Under the pieces are notes generated by a model that did not search any database, was not told where the DNA came from, and saw nothing but the letters and a program-made list of their open reading frames with translations. A stretch of 64,000 bases of DNA. Source: Acetobacterium paludosum. GTDB taxonomy: Bacteria; Bacillota; Clostridia; Eubacteriales; Eubacteriaceae. The number at the start of each line of letters is the position of its first letter. Position 1 is the first letter of the stretch. Position numbers and translations under genes: made by a program. The stretch is taken from the NCBI RefSeq assembly GCF_008086595.1, contig NZ_RXYA01000007.1, forward strand, positions 1 through 64,000, written 5' to 3'. Below, one piece after another: positions 41,695 to 51,784 of this stretch.

Positions 41695-43887
41695 ATGAAA
41701 AAAATAAAACTTACTAAAGAAAAGATAATACTTTTACTGATTATGATGATGTCTGCAGTCTTGAATTTTGGAAATTTAAGTATCCAGGGCTATGGAAACG
41801 CCTATTATGCAGCCGGTGTGAAGAGCATGACAATGAGTTGGAGCAATTTCTTCTTCGTCGCCTTTGATCCGTCCGGATTCGTAACAATCGATAAGCCGCC
41901 ACTGGGATTTTGGATCCAGGCACTTTCCGCTAAGATTTTCGGCTACAGCGGGGTAAGTATTCTGTTGCCGGAGGCATTGGCCGGCGTGATATCCGTCTAT
42001 ATTCTGTATCGATTGGTCAAGAAATCTTACGGTAGTACCGCTGCTTTGATTTCAGCATTTTGTATGGCCACAACTCCAATTTTTGTTGCGGTCAGCAAAA
42101 ATAATACGATTGACGGTATTTTGGTTCTCACGCTGCTGCTTGCCTGTCTGGCATTATCCAGAGCGACTGAAACTGGAAAATTCAGATATTTAGTCTTAAG
42201 TTTGGTGATTGTAGGAATTGGTTTTAATGTAAAAATGGCGGAGGCTTATATGATCCTGCCGGCGATCTACATCACTTATTTTTTTGTTTCAACGATTCCC
42301 ATAAAAAAAAGAATCCTACAGTTGGTTGCCGGAACGTTGATATTGGTAGTGGTCTCACTTTCATGGGCTACCATTGTTGATTTGGTTCCAGCCGTAGATC
42401 GTCCATTTGTCGGCAGCAGCACCAATAACAGTGAGTTGGAACTGATCTTTGGTCATAACGGTGTCGAACGTTTAACCAGTACCAGTGGCAGTGGAATGGG
42501 TACCCGTGGTGGCGGAATGGGAACAGCGGCTGACGGCCAATCGCGAGAAAATGCATCAGGTAAAGATACGAATCAGGCGTCAACATCTCAGGCTGTGCAA
42601 GATTCATCCGAAACTGGTCAGGATCCAACGAGCACTGTTGGATATGATGATATGAGCGATGCTCCTGGTGGGATGGAAAACGGCCAAAATGGCAATACCC
42701 ATAGTGGAAGTATGTTTGGCGGATCGGAACCTGCCAGTATTATAAGATTATTCTTAAACAACGGCTTAACCGACCAAATCATTTGGCTATTCCCCTTTGC
42801 TGTGATCGGATTAATTGCAGCCTTCCTGAATGAAAAGAAAAAAGCTTCATCATTCGATGTGAAGAAAAAACAGGGGCTGCTGTTATGGGGAATGTGGCTG
42901 GTACCAGTGTTTCTGTATTTCAGCTTTACAACGGGACTGTTCCATCCATACTATCTGATTATGTTAGCCCCGCCGATTGCGGCGCTTACTGGTATCGGCA
43001 TGGTATCGATGTGGGAATTGTATCAAAACGGAGGCTGGAAAGGCTGGATTTTACCGGCAGCGCTGATTGTGGATGCAGCAGTAGAATTACTGGTTTTAGC
43101 CTATTACTACACGACTTCAGGTCTTACCCTGTATTTGATGATTGCAACAGGTGCCTTGTGTTTTGTGGCAGCTCTGATGCTGGGCATTCTAAACGTCATA
43201 AAAGACAAAGAAAATCCATCGGAAAGAAAGAAAAAACTCAAGCTAATTTTCGCAGGCGTGGGATTGCTTGGGTTAGTTATAGCACCGACCGTTTGGGCCG
43301 GTACAACTCTTTTCTATACGGAATCAAGCTCAATGCCTTCGGCTGGGCTGGAGCTTGCGAGTTCAAACGATAAGGGTGGAAATAATGGCGGAATGTCCAG
43401 CACGGAAAACACGGATAAGTTGGTGAGCTATTTAAAAGCGCATACGACCAATGAAAAATATCTACTGGCAGTTTCATCTGCGAATGGGTATGCTTCGGAC
43501 ATCATCATAAAATATGGTGAACCTGTTATGTCTTTTGGTGGATTTTCAGGATCAGACAACATCTTGACTCTAAATGAATTTAAGCAAATGGTTGCTGATG
43601 GCGAAATTCGCTATGCAATGATTAATGGCGGCGGAGGAGCCGGCGGCATTAATGAAATTAGTGGCGATGGAGAAACCGTTGGTACCAATGAATTTAGTGG
43701 CACTGAGGCAACCGGTAGCAACAATGAAATCACTGCATGGATCAAGGCAAACGGCAAGACCATTTCTGAAAGCGAGTGGTCCGAAACAGCTTCGTCAACT
43801 TCAACGGTATCAACAGCAACATCTCAAAATGCTGATAAAGGGATGCTGGGCGGTAATTCAGAACAATTATATGATTTAAAACAATAA
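41695..43887 (+). CDS. GT39/ArnT-like glycosyltransferase, YkcB-like
   Basis: 730 residues, GT-C fold. Starts with a transmembrane helix, then GNAYYAAGVKSM and FVTIDKPPLGFWIQALSAKI, the YkcB/PMT signature with catalytic Asp, followed by about 10 more helices. Residues 250-345 are a low-complexity loop rich in G, S, N, D and Q, and a large C-terminal domain ends in a Ser/Thr/Asn stretch with repeated EISG/EFSG motifs. It likely takes the sugar from the lipid phosphate made by the GT2 enzyme and transfers it outside the membrane. Acceptor unknown. A terminator follows. Confidence 0.88.
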   Translation: MKKIKLTKEKIILLLIMMMSAVLNFGNLSIQGYGNAYYAAGVKSMTMSWSNFFFVAFDPSGFVTIDKPPLGFWIQALSAKIFGYSGVSILLPEALAGVISVYILYRLVKKSYGSTAALISAFCMATTPIFVAVSKNNTIDGILVLTLLLACLALSRATETGKFRYLVLSLVIVGIGFNVKMAEAYMILPAIYITYFFVSTIPIKKRILQLVAGTLILVVVSLSWATIVDLVPAVDRPFVGSSTNNSELELIFGHNGVERLTSTSGSGMGTRGGGMGTAADGQSRENASGKDTNQASTSQAVQDSSETGQDPTSTVGYDDMSDAPGGMENGQNGNTHSGSMFGGSEPASIIRLFLNNGLTDQIIWLFPFAVIGLIAAFLNEKKKASSFDVKKKQGLLLWGMWLVPVFLYFSFTTGLFHPYYLIMLAPPIAALTGIGMVSMWELYQNGGWKGWILPAALIVDAAVELLVLAYYYTTSGLTLYLMIATGALCFVAALMLGILNVIKDKENPSERKKKLKLIFAGVGLLGLVIAPTVWAGTTLFYTESSSMPSAGLELASSNDKGGNNGGMSSTENTDKLVSYLKAHTTNEKYLLAVSSANGYASDIIIKYGEPVMSFGGFSGSDNILTLNEFKQMVADGEIRYAMINGGGGAGGINEISGDGETVGTNEFSGTEATGSNNEITAWIKANGKTISESEWSETASSTSTVSTATSQNADKGMLGGNSEQLYDLKQ

Positions 43888-43916
43888 TAAAAAACAATCA
43901 AGATAAATACAACACA

Positions 43917-43953
43917 GAAAACGGCTAAATATTTCAATTTAGCTGTTTTTTTT
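43917..43953 (+). terminator. Rho-independent terminator
   Basis: AACGGCTAAAT-atttca-ATTTAGCTGTTTTTTTTG. It ends the glycosyltransferase operon. The next 150 bases have no gene and no match to the c-di-AMP riboswitch pattern. Confidence 0.75.
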
Positions 43954-44109
43954 GTGTTCCAGGATATCTGGCAAAAGTCCCGGGGATGGAAGGAAAGATT
44001 GAATTCTTAATAGAATCTTTATCTTTCAGCATGTTTTTGATATAACAAATTTATTGAGAAATAACTATAATAAAGGTACAAAGAAATAACTTTTATTAGG
44101 GAGAAAAAA

Positions 44110-44499
44110 ATGTCTAATTATCAAAATGCTTTTGAAGAATATATTGATTTAGCAAAAAACGCCTTAAAATTGGGGAATTTTGTGCTGGCGGAAGAAAGAA
44201 TTAAGAATGCGATGTATGAAAATCCGCATTCTCCATGTGTTCATAACCTATACGGTATTTTAGAGGAACTGTTAAAGGAGGATAATTTGGCCCACAAACA
44301 TTATCGGGTTGCCAATGTTTTGGATCCAACATATAAACCCGCATACAGAAATTTGGAAAGAATATCGTCTTTTGAAGGTCGACCCACGAATAAACCTATT
44401 GATTTTGGGGATGAACCAGAGAAAGAAGACGATGATTTATATGTTGTCGAATATGACAAGAATCACGTTGGTCATTTGCAAAAAAAGGAAGGGAAGTGA
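44110..44499 (+). CDS. Small TPR-like protein upstream of kdp
   Basis: 129 residues made of tetratricopeptide-like helices (ALKLGNFVLAEERIKNAMYE, NPHSPCVHNLYGILEELLKE, VLDPTYKPAYRNLERI) and an acidic, lysine-ended tail. No signal peptide, so cytoplasmic. Only 6 bases separate its stop from kdpF, so it is co-transcribed with the K+-pump genes. Its job in Kdp function is not known to me; assembly or regulation is a guess. AGGGAG precedes the ATG. Confidence 0.7.
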   Translation: MSNYQNAFEEYIDLAKNALKLGNFVLAEERIKNAMYENPHSPCVHNLYGILEELLKEDNLAHKHYRVANVLDPTYKPAYRNLERISSFEGRPTNKPIDFGDEPEKEDDDLYVVEYDKNHVGHLQKKEGK

Positions 44500-44505
44500 C
44501 AATAA

Positions 44506-44595
44506 ATGGGAGTTGTTTTAATCATTTCAGGATTTGTAGCACTGGCTTTGTTGGTATATCTTGTTTATGTGTTATTTAATGGTGAAAAATTATGA
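44506..44595 (+). CDS. kdpF: K+-transporting ATPase small subunit KdpF
   Basis: 29 residues forming one transmembrane helix ([20 protein letters not shown]) with a short polar end. GGGAAG sits upstream and the stop overlaps the kdpA start (ATGA). Size, hydrophobicity and position match KdpF, which stabilises the KdpFABC complex. Too short for most gene finders. Confidence 0.9.
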   Translation: MGVVLIISGFVALALLVYLVYVLFNGEKL

Positions 44596-46280
44596 GCTCT
44601 ATTGTAATTGAGGATGGTTTATTTTTAATAGTATTAGTGGCTCTTTCATTTCCTCTTGGTCATTACATTTATAAGGTAATGACTGGTCAAACGGTATTTC
44701 TATCTCGTGTCATTGTTCCTGTTGAAAGAAGTATTTATAAGTTAATGGGAATGAATGATGAAGATGAAATGAGTCCGCGAAAATATGCTTTTTCGGTATT
44801 AATATTTAGTGTTATCGGACTCATCTTCGTTTTTGGAATTCAAATGTTTCAAAGTAGTTTGCCCTTTAATCCAGAGAATTTTCAAGCACCTAGTTGGGAT
44901 TTGGCGTTTAATACAGCGGCAAGTTTTGTTACAAATACAAACTGGCAGGCTTATTCAGGAGAGCTTAGTCTATCATATTTTACTCAGGCAGTGGGGCTAG
45001 GCGTTCAGAACTTTTTAACAGCAGCAACAGGGATTGCCGTTTTGTTTGCATTAACAAGAGGTTTCATAGCAACAAAAAAAACAACAATTGGAAGCTTTTG
45101 GAAAGATTTAATAAGAACAACGTTGTATGTGCTCATTCCATTGTCACTGATACTTGCGATTATTCTTGTTTCACAAGGTGTTGTCCAAACACTTGCACCT
45201 TATAAAGAAATTGTAACACTTCAAGGTGGATCAGCTCAGACAGTACCTTTAGGACCGGCAGCAAGCCAGATTGCAATTAAACAGCTTGGTACAAATGGCG
45301 GCGGATTTTTTGGACTTAACTCAGCGTTTCCTCTCGAAAATCCGACAGCATTGTCTAATTTTCTGCAGCTTTTATCAATTCTATTGATTCCGGCAGCCCT
45401 TTGCATTTCTTTTGGAAAAGCAGTAAAGGACAGTAAACAAGGAAGATCAATTTATGCAGCTATGCTCATTCTGTTTGTGGTGGCACTTGCAGTTTTAACA
45501 TATAGTGAGCAATATCTAGCACCTGTTTTTCAAGGCGTCATGGCCTCAGGTAATATGGAAGGTAAAGAAATCATTCATGGTGTTGGAACATCAGCTCTAT
45601 GGGGAGCAGCAACAACAGCAGCTTCTAACGGTTCGGTAAATGCGATGCTTGATAGTTTCACGCCATTAGGTGGGATGATGCTCATGTTCTTAATGCAGCT
45701 TGGCGAAGTTGTTTTTGGTGGTGTTGGTAGTGGATTATACGGGATGATTGCGTTTGTGATCCTAACTGTGTTTATCGCCGGGCTGATGGTAGGAAGAACG
45801 CCTGAGTATTTAGGGAAAAAAATTGAAGCGTTTGATATGAAAATGGTATGTCTAATTGTTCTTGTTCCCCCGCTTTTAACCTTGTTTGGAACAGCAACTG
45901 CGGTTCTCATGCCCCAGGCGAGCACATGGTTAACAAACTCGGGAGCACATGGGTTTTCAGAATTACTCTATGCATTTACATCAATGGGAGCTAATAACGG
46001 AAGTGCCTTTGGCGGTTTTACGGCAAATACGATATTCACAAATGTGATTGGCGGGATAATGATGCTGTTTGTACGTTTTATCCCGTTAGTTGCAGTTGTG
46101 TTTCTCGCTGGGAATTTATCAAATAAGAAAATTGTTGCTGCAAGCGATGGAACCCTTTCAACAAGCAATGGGTTATTTGTAGGACTGCTTATTGTTATCG
46201 TGCTATTAATCGGAGCACTCAGCTTTTTGCCTGCTTTAGCATTAGGGCCAATTGCAGATTTCTTTACAACGATCAAGTGA
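44592..46280 (+). CDS. kdpA: K+-transporting ATPase subunit A (channel-like)
   Basis: 562 residues, about ten transmembrane helices. It has four selectivity-filter-like loops, e.g. [27 protein letters not shown], and [17 protein letters not shown]. Binds and conducts K+ in the high-affinity KdpFABC pump. Overlaps kdpF by 4 bases; 10 bases separate it from the kdpB GTG. Confidence 0.97.
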   Translation: MSSIVIEDGLFLIVLVALSFPLGHYIYKVMTGQTVFLSRVIVPVERSIYKLMGMNDEDEMSPRKYAFSVLIFSVIGLIFVFGIQMFQSSLPFNPENFQAPSWDLAFNTAASFVTNTNWQAYSGELSLSYFTQAVGLGVQNFLTAATGIAVLFALTRGFIATKKTTIGSFWKDLIRTTLYVLIPLSLILAIILVSQGVVQTLAPYKEIVTLQGGSAQTVPLGPAASQIAIKQLGTNGGGFFGLNSAFPLENPTALSNFLQLLSILLIPAALCISFGKAVKDSKQGRSIYAAMLILFVVALAVLTYSEQYLAPVFQGVMASGNMEGKEIIHGVGTSALWGAATTAASNGSVNAMLDSFTPLGGMMLMFLMQLGEVVFGGVGSGLYGMIAFVILTVFIAGLMVGRTPEYLGKKIEAFDMKMVCLIVLVPPLLTLFGTATAVLMPQASTWLTNSGAHGFSELLYAFTSMGANNGSAFGGFTANTIFTNVIGGIMMLFVRFIPLVAVVFLAGNLSNKKIVAASDGTLSTSNGLFVGLLIVIVLLIGALSFLPALALGPIADFFTTIK

Positions 46281-46290
46281 GGTGATATTA

Positions 46291-48348
46291 GTGAAAGATA
46301 AAGATTTAAATAAGAATATTTTCAAAGATGCAATAAGGCAGTCTTTTGCAAAATTGACACCGCGAATTCAGATTAAAAATCCGGTTATGTTAGTCGTTTA
46401 TATTGGAGCGATTTTTACAACCATTCTATTTTTTATAAGTTTCGCAGGAATAAAGGATGAGAATTCAGGTTATACTTTGGCAATTGCTCTTATTCTTTGG
46501 TTTACGGTTCTTTTTGCAAATTTCGCTGAGGCCATCGCAGAGGGCCGAGGCCGGGCACAGGCAGACAGTTTACGCAGTGCCAGAAAAGATGTAAAAGCCA
46601 AAAAACTGAAATCAGCATCCGATTTTGAAGACTATACCGAAGTACTGTCAAATCTCTTGAAAAAGGGCGACATTGTTTATGTTAAATCTGGAGAACAGAT
46701 ACCCATGGATGGGGATGTGATTGATGGAGCTGCATCAGTCGATGAAAGTGCCATAACAGGGGAATCCGCACCGGTAATTCGAGAATCAGGCGGGGATAGA
46801 AGTGCTGTTACAGGAGGAACTACCCTTTTGTCCGACTGGCTTGTCGTTCAGGTAACAGCGGAAGCGGGAGAAAGCTTTCTCGATAAGATGATTGCAATGG
46901 TAGAAGGCGCTTCTCGAAAAAAAACACCAAACGAAATAGCGCTTCAAATACTTCTGGTAACACTTACCATTATTTTTCTGGTGGTTACAGCAACCTTGTT
47001 GCCGTTTTCAAATTTCGTAAGCAGTCAGGTCGGTCAAGGGTCGGCAATTTCTATCACCAATGTGATCGCATTATTAGTATGTTTGGCTCCCACAACAATA
47101 GGAGCACTTCTTTCATCAATTGGGATTGCTGGGATGAGTCGGCTTAATCAAGCCAATGTATTGGCAATGAGTGGCAGAGCGATTGAAGCCGCAGGTGATG
47201 TGGATGTCCTTTTATTAGATAAAACAGGAACCATTACCCTTGGAAACCGACAAGCTAGTGTTTTTATTCCAGTTAATGGGGTGACGGAAAAGGATCTTGC
47301 CGATGCTGCTCAGCTTTCTTCACTTGCTGATGAAACAGCTGAAGGCAGAAGTATTGTCGTTCTTGCTAAAGAACGCTTTGGAATAAGAGGACGTGATCTT
47401 ACCAAGCTAGGTGCAACATTTGTCGAATTTACGGCAAAAACGAGAATGAGCGGGATTGATTACCAAGGGAACGAGATTCGAAAAGGTGCGGCAGAAGCAG
47501 TGAAAAACTTCGTTCTAGACAAAGGTGGGGATTATCCGGAGGAATGCAACCAAATTGTAAAGCAAGTGGCAAGTGATGGCGGAACACCTCTTGTCGTTGT
47601 AAAAAACAACATCATATTAGGCGTGATTTATCTCAAAGATATTGTTAAGAACGGTGTTAAAGAACGCTTTGAAGACTTGCGAAAAATGGGCATCAAGACC
47701 ATTATGATCACTGGTGACAATCCTATGACAGCGGCTGCCATCGCAGCCGAAGCAGGAGTAGATGACTTTTTGGCAGAAGCAACGCCAGAAGCTAAGCTGA
47801 TACTAATTCGTGATTACCAATCCAAAGGACATCTTGTCGCGATGACTGGCGATGGAACCAATGATGCGCCGGCCCTTGCCCAGGCAGATGTGGCAGTGGC
47901 AATGAACACTGGGACGCAGGCAGCCAAGGAAGCAGGAAATATGGTTGACCTGGATTCAAGCCCAACTAAACTCATTGATATTGTAAGAATAGGAAAGCAG
48001 TTATTGATGACAAGAGGCGCACTAACAACATTTAGTGTAGCAAATGATGTGGCAAAATATTTTGCCATTATTCCAGTTCTGTTTTTTGGTATTTATCCAC
48101 AATTAATGGCACTTAACTTTATGGGACTAACCAGTACAAAAAGTGCTATTTTATCAGCCATTATCTACAATGCCTTAATAATCATTGCGTTGATTCCTTT
48201 GGCTCTGAAGGGTGTGAAATATCATGAAATGCCAGCTGGCAAACTATTAAAAAGAAATATGCTAATTTATGGTTTAGGTGGGATTGTAGCACCTTTTGTG
48301 GCAATTAAACTGATTGATGTATTGCTGACCGTAAGCGGTTTGGTATGA
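46291..48348 (+). CDS. kdpB: K+-transporting P-type ATPase subunit B
   Basis: 685 residues. P-type ATPase motifs: TGES (AITGESAPV), [12 protein letters not shown] in the membrane, phosphorylation site LLDKTGT with Asp310, and [12 protein letters not shown]. Drives K+ uptake with KdpA. GTG at 46291 has AGGTGA 8 bases upstream, so the upstream extension overlapping kdpA is not used. Family length is 680-690. Confidence 0.97.
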   Translation: MKDKDLNKNIFKDAIRQSFAKLTPRIQIKNPVMLVVYIGAIFTTILFFISFAGIKDENSGYTLAIALILWFTVLFANFAEAIAEGRGRAQADSLRSARKDVKAKKLKSASDFEDYTEVLSNLLKKGDIVYVKSGEQIPMDGDVIDGAASVDESAITGESAPVIRESGGDRSAVTGGTTLLSDWLVVQVTAEAGESFLDKMIAMVEGASRKKTPNEIALQILLVTLTIIFLVVTATLLPFSNFVSSQVGQGSAISITNVIALLVCLAPTTIGALLSSIGIAGMSRLNQANVLAMSGRAIEAAGDVDVLLLDKTGTITLGNRQASVFIPVNGVTEKDLADAAQLSSLADETAEGRSIVVLAKERFGIRGRDLTKLGATFVEFTAKTRMSGIDYQGNEIRKGAAEAVKNFVLDKGGDYPEECNQIVKQVASDGGTPLVVVKNNIILGVIYLKDIVKNGVKERFEDLRKMGIKTIMITGDNPMTAAAIAAEAGVDDFLAEATPEAKLILIRDYQSKGHLVAMTGDGTNDAPALAQADVAVAMNTGTQAAKEAGNMVDLDSSPTKLIDIVRIGKQLLMTRGALTTFSVANDVAKYFAIIPVLFFGIYPQLMALNFMGLTSTKSAILSAIIYNALIIIALIPLALKGVKYHEMPAGKLLKRNMLIYGLGGIVAPFVAIKLIDVLLTVSGLV

Positions 48349-48359
48349 GGTGAAATGAT

Positions 48360-48923
48360 ATGATGAAAAGAATTGGAAAAGATTTACGACCAGTGTTGGT
48401 GTGTTTTATGGTTATGACTTTACTTTGTGGTGTTATTTATCCGATTTTTGTGACAGGTATTGCACAAATTGTATTTCCAAATCAGTCAAATGGTAGCATT
48501 ATTACGATAACACAAGAAAATGGCACAAAAATAGATGTTGGGTCTGCATTACTTGGGCAGGAATTTACCAATCCGGAATATTTAATTGGCAGACCGATGG
48601 GTGCATCTAATTTATCACCAACCAGTGAAGAACAAAATACTCTGGTGCAGGAACGTGTAGCAGGGTGGCATGTCCTCGATCAGAATAATACTGGAGACAT
48701 TCCCATGGACCTGGTAACAGCATCTGCAAGCGGAGTTGATCCTAATATTTCTCCTGAAGCAGCTGAATATCAAGTGGCACGTATTGCCAGTGCAAGAGGA
48801 ATCAATGAGGATGCCGTTAGAACAGTCATAAGTAAATATACTTCTGGAAGTTTCCTTGGATTTTGGGGCGAATCTGGAGTTAATGTATTAAAAGTGAATT
48901 TAGCACTGGATGGATTAATATAA
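48360..48923 (+). CDS. kdpC: K+-transporting ATPase subunit C
   Basis: 187 residues with one N-terminal transmembrane helix (RPVLVCFMVMTLLCGVIYPI) and an extracellular domain including LIGQEF-like LLGQEFTNPEYLIGRPMGAS and SGVDPNISPEAAEYQVARIA. Last subunit of KdpFABC. No kdpD or kdpE follows; the next feature is a shared terminator and a convergent LysR gene. Confidence 0.96.
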   Translation: MMKRIGKDLRPVLVCFMVMTLLCGVIYPIFVTGIAQIVFPNQSNGSIITITQENGTKIDVGSALLGQEFTNPEYLIGRPMGASNLSPTSEEQNTLVQERVAGWHVLDQNNTGDIPMDLVTASASGVDPNISPEAAEYQVARIASARGINEDAVRTVISKYTSGSFLGFWGESGVNVLKVNLALDGLI

Positions 48924-48973
48924 TAAAAGGAAAATCGATGCCACAACTAATGAAACTCAGGAACAAATAAAAA

Positions 48974-49017
48974 ACCTAAAAAGCGGCTAAATGCTATTAT
49001 TTAGCCGCTTTTTAGGT
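48974..49017. terminator. Bidirectional terminator between kdpC and lysR
   Basis: Perfect 19-base stem (48974-48992 with 48999-49017) around a 6-base loop. The core AAAGCGGCTAAAT/ATTTAGCCGCTTT has T-runs in both directions, serving the convergent kdp and lysR genes. Confidence 0.85.
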
Positions 49018-49022
49018 ACAGA

Positions 49023-49892
49023 TTACACAATTCCAAAGCTCTTGATAAAGTTCGCTGCAAGAGGCGAGATATATCTATCTTTTACCCATATTGCAGCTAT
49101 TTTTGTTTTTAGCTTTTCACTTTTGATCTCTTTGATAACCAGATTACTATTGGCTGCAAGTTCAAATGCGGATTTGGGAATAATCGCTATTCCAGTCCCT
49201 GCATTTGCCCATAAAAGCGCTGTTCTTGCATCATCACATTTACAGAATATTTCAGGAGCAAAGCCGTGCTCCATACAAGTATCGCAAATGAGCTGTTCAA
49301 ATCTACGGTAAATGATCAACGGCTTATTTTTGAGTTCGCGGATGGATAGCGTCATGTTATTTGATTTCCAATTCATTTCTTTTGGTATGGCTACAATCAT
49401 CGGTTCTGTTTTTGCATATTTACACTCGAAATTCAAAGCATTGAAGGGTGTCCTGACAATGCCCACTTCAATAATCCCTTTATTTAACAAATCAATCAGA
49501 GTAAAGGTATTCCCTTCGAATATTTCAAATTTAATATTGTCATATTGCTTGTGAAATTCCGACATTCTTTCGTTTAAAAGAGTTGCTCCCGAGGAAGAAA
49601 CTGTACCGATGGATAAAGTTCCCTGTAATCCATTGCTCAAATCCTTCACTTCTTTTACAACTGAGTTGGTTAGCTCTAAAATTTGGTGGGCTCGGTTCAT
49701 CAGTATTTTTCCTGAATCAGTAAGCTGTACATGCCGAGGACCTCGCTCGAAAAGTTTCACTCCTAGTTCTTCTTCCAATAGCTTAAGCTGATGACTTAAT
49801 GGCGGTTGAGCCATATTAAGCTTTTTAGCTGCAGCAGTTATTTGGCCTTCTTCAGCAATGGCAAGAAAGTATTTCAATTGCTTGATATCCAT
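49023..49892 (-). CDS. LysR-family transcriptional regulator
   Basis: 289 residues. Winged helix MDIKQLKYFLAIAEEGQITA, AAKKLNMAQPPLSHQLKLLE, then a linker and an effector domain (GTLSIGTVSSSGATLLNERM, AGTGIAIIPKSAF). ATG at 49892 has GGAGGTT upstream. It is divergent from the ABC exporter genes (50048 onward), and LysR proteins usually control the divergent gene. Palindromic AT-rich sequence with CATATG at 49916 and 49959 lies between and may be the operator. Confidence 0.9.
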   Translation of the reverse strand: MDIKQLKYFLAIAEEGQITAAAKKLNMAQPPLSHQLKLLEEELGVKLFERGPRHVQLTDSGKILMNRAHQILELTNSVVKEVKDLSNGLQGTLSIGTVSSSGATLLNERMSEFHKQYDNIKFEIFEGNTFTLIDLLNKGIIEVGIVRTPFNALNFECKYAKTEPMIVAIPKEMNWKSNNMTLSIRELKNKPLIIYRRFEQLICDTCMEHGFAPEIFCKCDDARTALLWANAGTGIAIIPKSAFELAANSNLVIKEIKSEKLKTKIAAIWVKDRYISPLAANFIKSFGIV

Positions 49893-50047
49893 AGGAACCT
49901 CCAATAAATATATACCATATGATTTTCGTATATCACCCATACAAAATAGATATTTTTCATATGTGAGTTTACATGTTATAATTTTAATCGGGAAACTAAA
50001 ATTAGGCAATAGATTTATAATATTTTCGAAAATGGAGGTTGATATAT

Positions 50048-51784
50048 TTGTTCAAACTTGCTGTCTTTTTAAAACCATATAAAAAAGAGTGTATCATTGG
50101 CCCTGCATTTAAGCTGCTGGAGGCAATATTTGAGTTGCTGCTGCCTACTCTTATGGCACTTATCATTAACAATGGGGTTGGTCAGCATAATCAAGATTAT
50201 GTTCTTGAAATGGGAGGAGTGATGCTTCTGATGGCAGTATTAGGATTTTGCTGCTCGATGATCTGCCAATATTATGCGGCGCGAACTTCCCAAGGATTCG
50301 GTACAACTTTAAGAAATACCCTTTTCAAACATATTTCATCCCTTTCTTATGTGGAAATCGATCGATTTGGCACGTCTTCATTGATCAATCGCATTACAAA
50401 TGATGTCAATCAACTTCAACTTGCGGTTGCCATGCTGATACGTCTCGTTATACGCGCACCCTTTATTTGTATCGGTGCCATAATCATGTCCATGATTATG
50501 GATTTTCGTTTATCACTGATTTTTTTAGCTGCTACACCTGTTTTTGCTGTGATCTTGTACCTTGTTATCAGCAAATCATCACCACTTTACCGTAAATACC
50601 AACAGAAACTTGACAAAATGGCATTGATCTTACGCGAAAATCTTTCTGGCGTCAGAGTAATCCGAGCCTTTGCCCGAACTGAAAAAGAGAAGGAACGATT
50701 TTATGATGCCAATGATGATCTAACTGGTATCGCCATTCATGTCGGTAAAATCTCAGCATTACTTAATCCACTGACATCCTTTGTGATGAACGCTGCCATC
50801 ATCGCGATATTATGGACAGCCGGGTTTCATATCAATTCAGGAACTCTTTCGCAGGGGGAAATCATTGCCTTTGTCAATTATATTACTCAGATACTGCTTG
50901 CGCTGATCGTCGTGTCGAACTTGGTGATTATCTTCACTAAGGCCGTGACATCGGCTGGGCGTATCAATGAAGTGTTGGCGGCTAATACATCCATTCCCGA
51001 CAATCCCAGTCAGATTTCACAAGTGATGAGTAACAGTAGCCCATCCATTCAATTCTGCAATGTGTCCTTTACTTACAATCAGACCGATAATATGGCACTT
51101 GAGGATATTTCAGTCACCATTAAAAAAGGCGAGACCATTGGTGTGATCGGCAGTACTGGATCCGGAAAATCTACTTTTGTTAACCTTATTCCCAGATTTT
51201 ACGATGTGGTAAAGGGTGCGGTGTTTGTTGATGGTATCAATGTTAAAAATTATCCACTGCATGAGCTTCGCAAGAAAATCGGGATCGTTCCACAGAACAT
51301 GATGCTGTTTACTGGAAGCATTGCAGAAAATATTCGTTGGGGAAAACAAGATGCCACGGATGAAGAAGTGATAACAGCCGCAAAAATTGCCCAGGCCGAG
51401 GAATTTATTTCAAAACTGCCTGAAGGTTACAATACCCATGTTTCGCGTGGCGGATTGAATTTTTCAGGGGGGCAAAAACAGCGATTAACGATTGCACGGG
51501 CGATGGTTTCAACGCCTGATATTTTGATATTGGATGATTCTTCAAGCGCACTGGACTTTGCCACAGATGCTGCCCTAAGACTGGCTATTAAAAAAAGCAG
51601 TCAAAACATGACGGTTCTGATTGTTTCTCAACGAGCCAGTACGATCAAACAGGCGGATAAAATTATTGTTTTTGATGATCGGCATATTGTCGGCTTTGGG
51701 TCACATAAAGAGCTGATGGATAGTTGTGAAGTTTATAAAGAGATCTGTCTGTCCCAGCTTTCAAGTGAGGAGGCTTTATTATGA
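50048..51784 (+). CDS. ABC exporter half-transporter, degenerate-site subunit
   Basis: 578 residues. Six-helix exporter domain then ATPase: Walker A GSTGSGKST, signature FSGGQKQR, Walker B ILILDDSSSALD and IVSQRAST. The catalytic Glu after Walker B is Asp, and the switch His is Gln, so this subunit's own site should not hydrolyse well; its signature is intact. Matches the BmrC/LmrC-type member of heterodimeric multidrug exporters. The TTG start at 50048 has GGAGG 9 bases upstream. Overlaps the next gene by 4 bases. Confidence 0.9.
   Translation: MFKLAVFLKPYKKECIIGPAFKLLEAIFELLLPTLMALIINNGVGQHNQDYVLEMGGVMLLMAVLGFCCSMICQYYAARTSQGFGTTLRNTLFKHISSLSYVEIDRFGTSSLINRITNDVNQLQLAVAMLIRLVIRAPFICIGAIIMSMIMDFRLSLIFLAATPVFAVILYLVISKSSPLYRKYQQKLDKMALILRENLSGVRVIRAFARTEKEKERFYDANDDLTGIAIHVGKISALLNPLTSFVMNAAIIAILWTAGFHINSGTLSQGEIIAFVNYITQILLALIVVSNLVIIFTKAVTSAGRINEVLAANTSIPDNPSQISQVMSNSSPSIQFCNVSFTYNQTDNMALEDISVTIKKGETIGVIGSTGSGKSTFVNLIPRFYDVVKGAVFVDGINVKNYPLHELRKKIGIVPQNMMLFTGSIAENIRWGKQDATDEEVITAAKIAQAEEFISKLPEGYNTHVSRGGLNFSGGQKQRLTIARAMVSTPDILILDDSSSALDFATDAALRLAIKKSSQNMTVLIVSQRASTIKQADKIIVFDDRHIVGFGSHKELMDSCEVYKEICLSQLSSEEALL

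Noticed and set aside
43954-44109. Possible c-di-AMP riboswitch before the kdp operon
   Set aside because: None of the conserved ydaO-type sequence blocks could be found by eye.
46252-46290. Upstream extension of kdpB overlapping kdpA
   Set aside because: GTG 46291 has AGGTGA in front and gives the family length.
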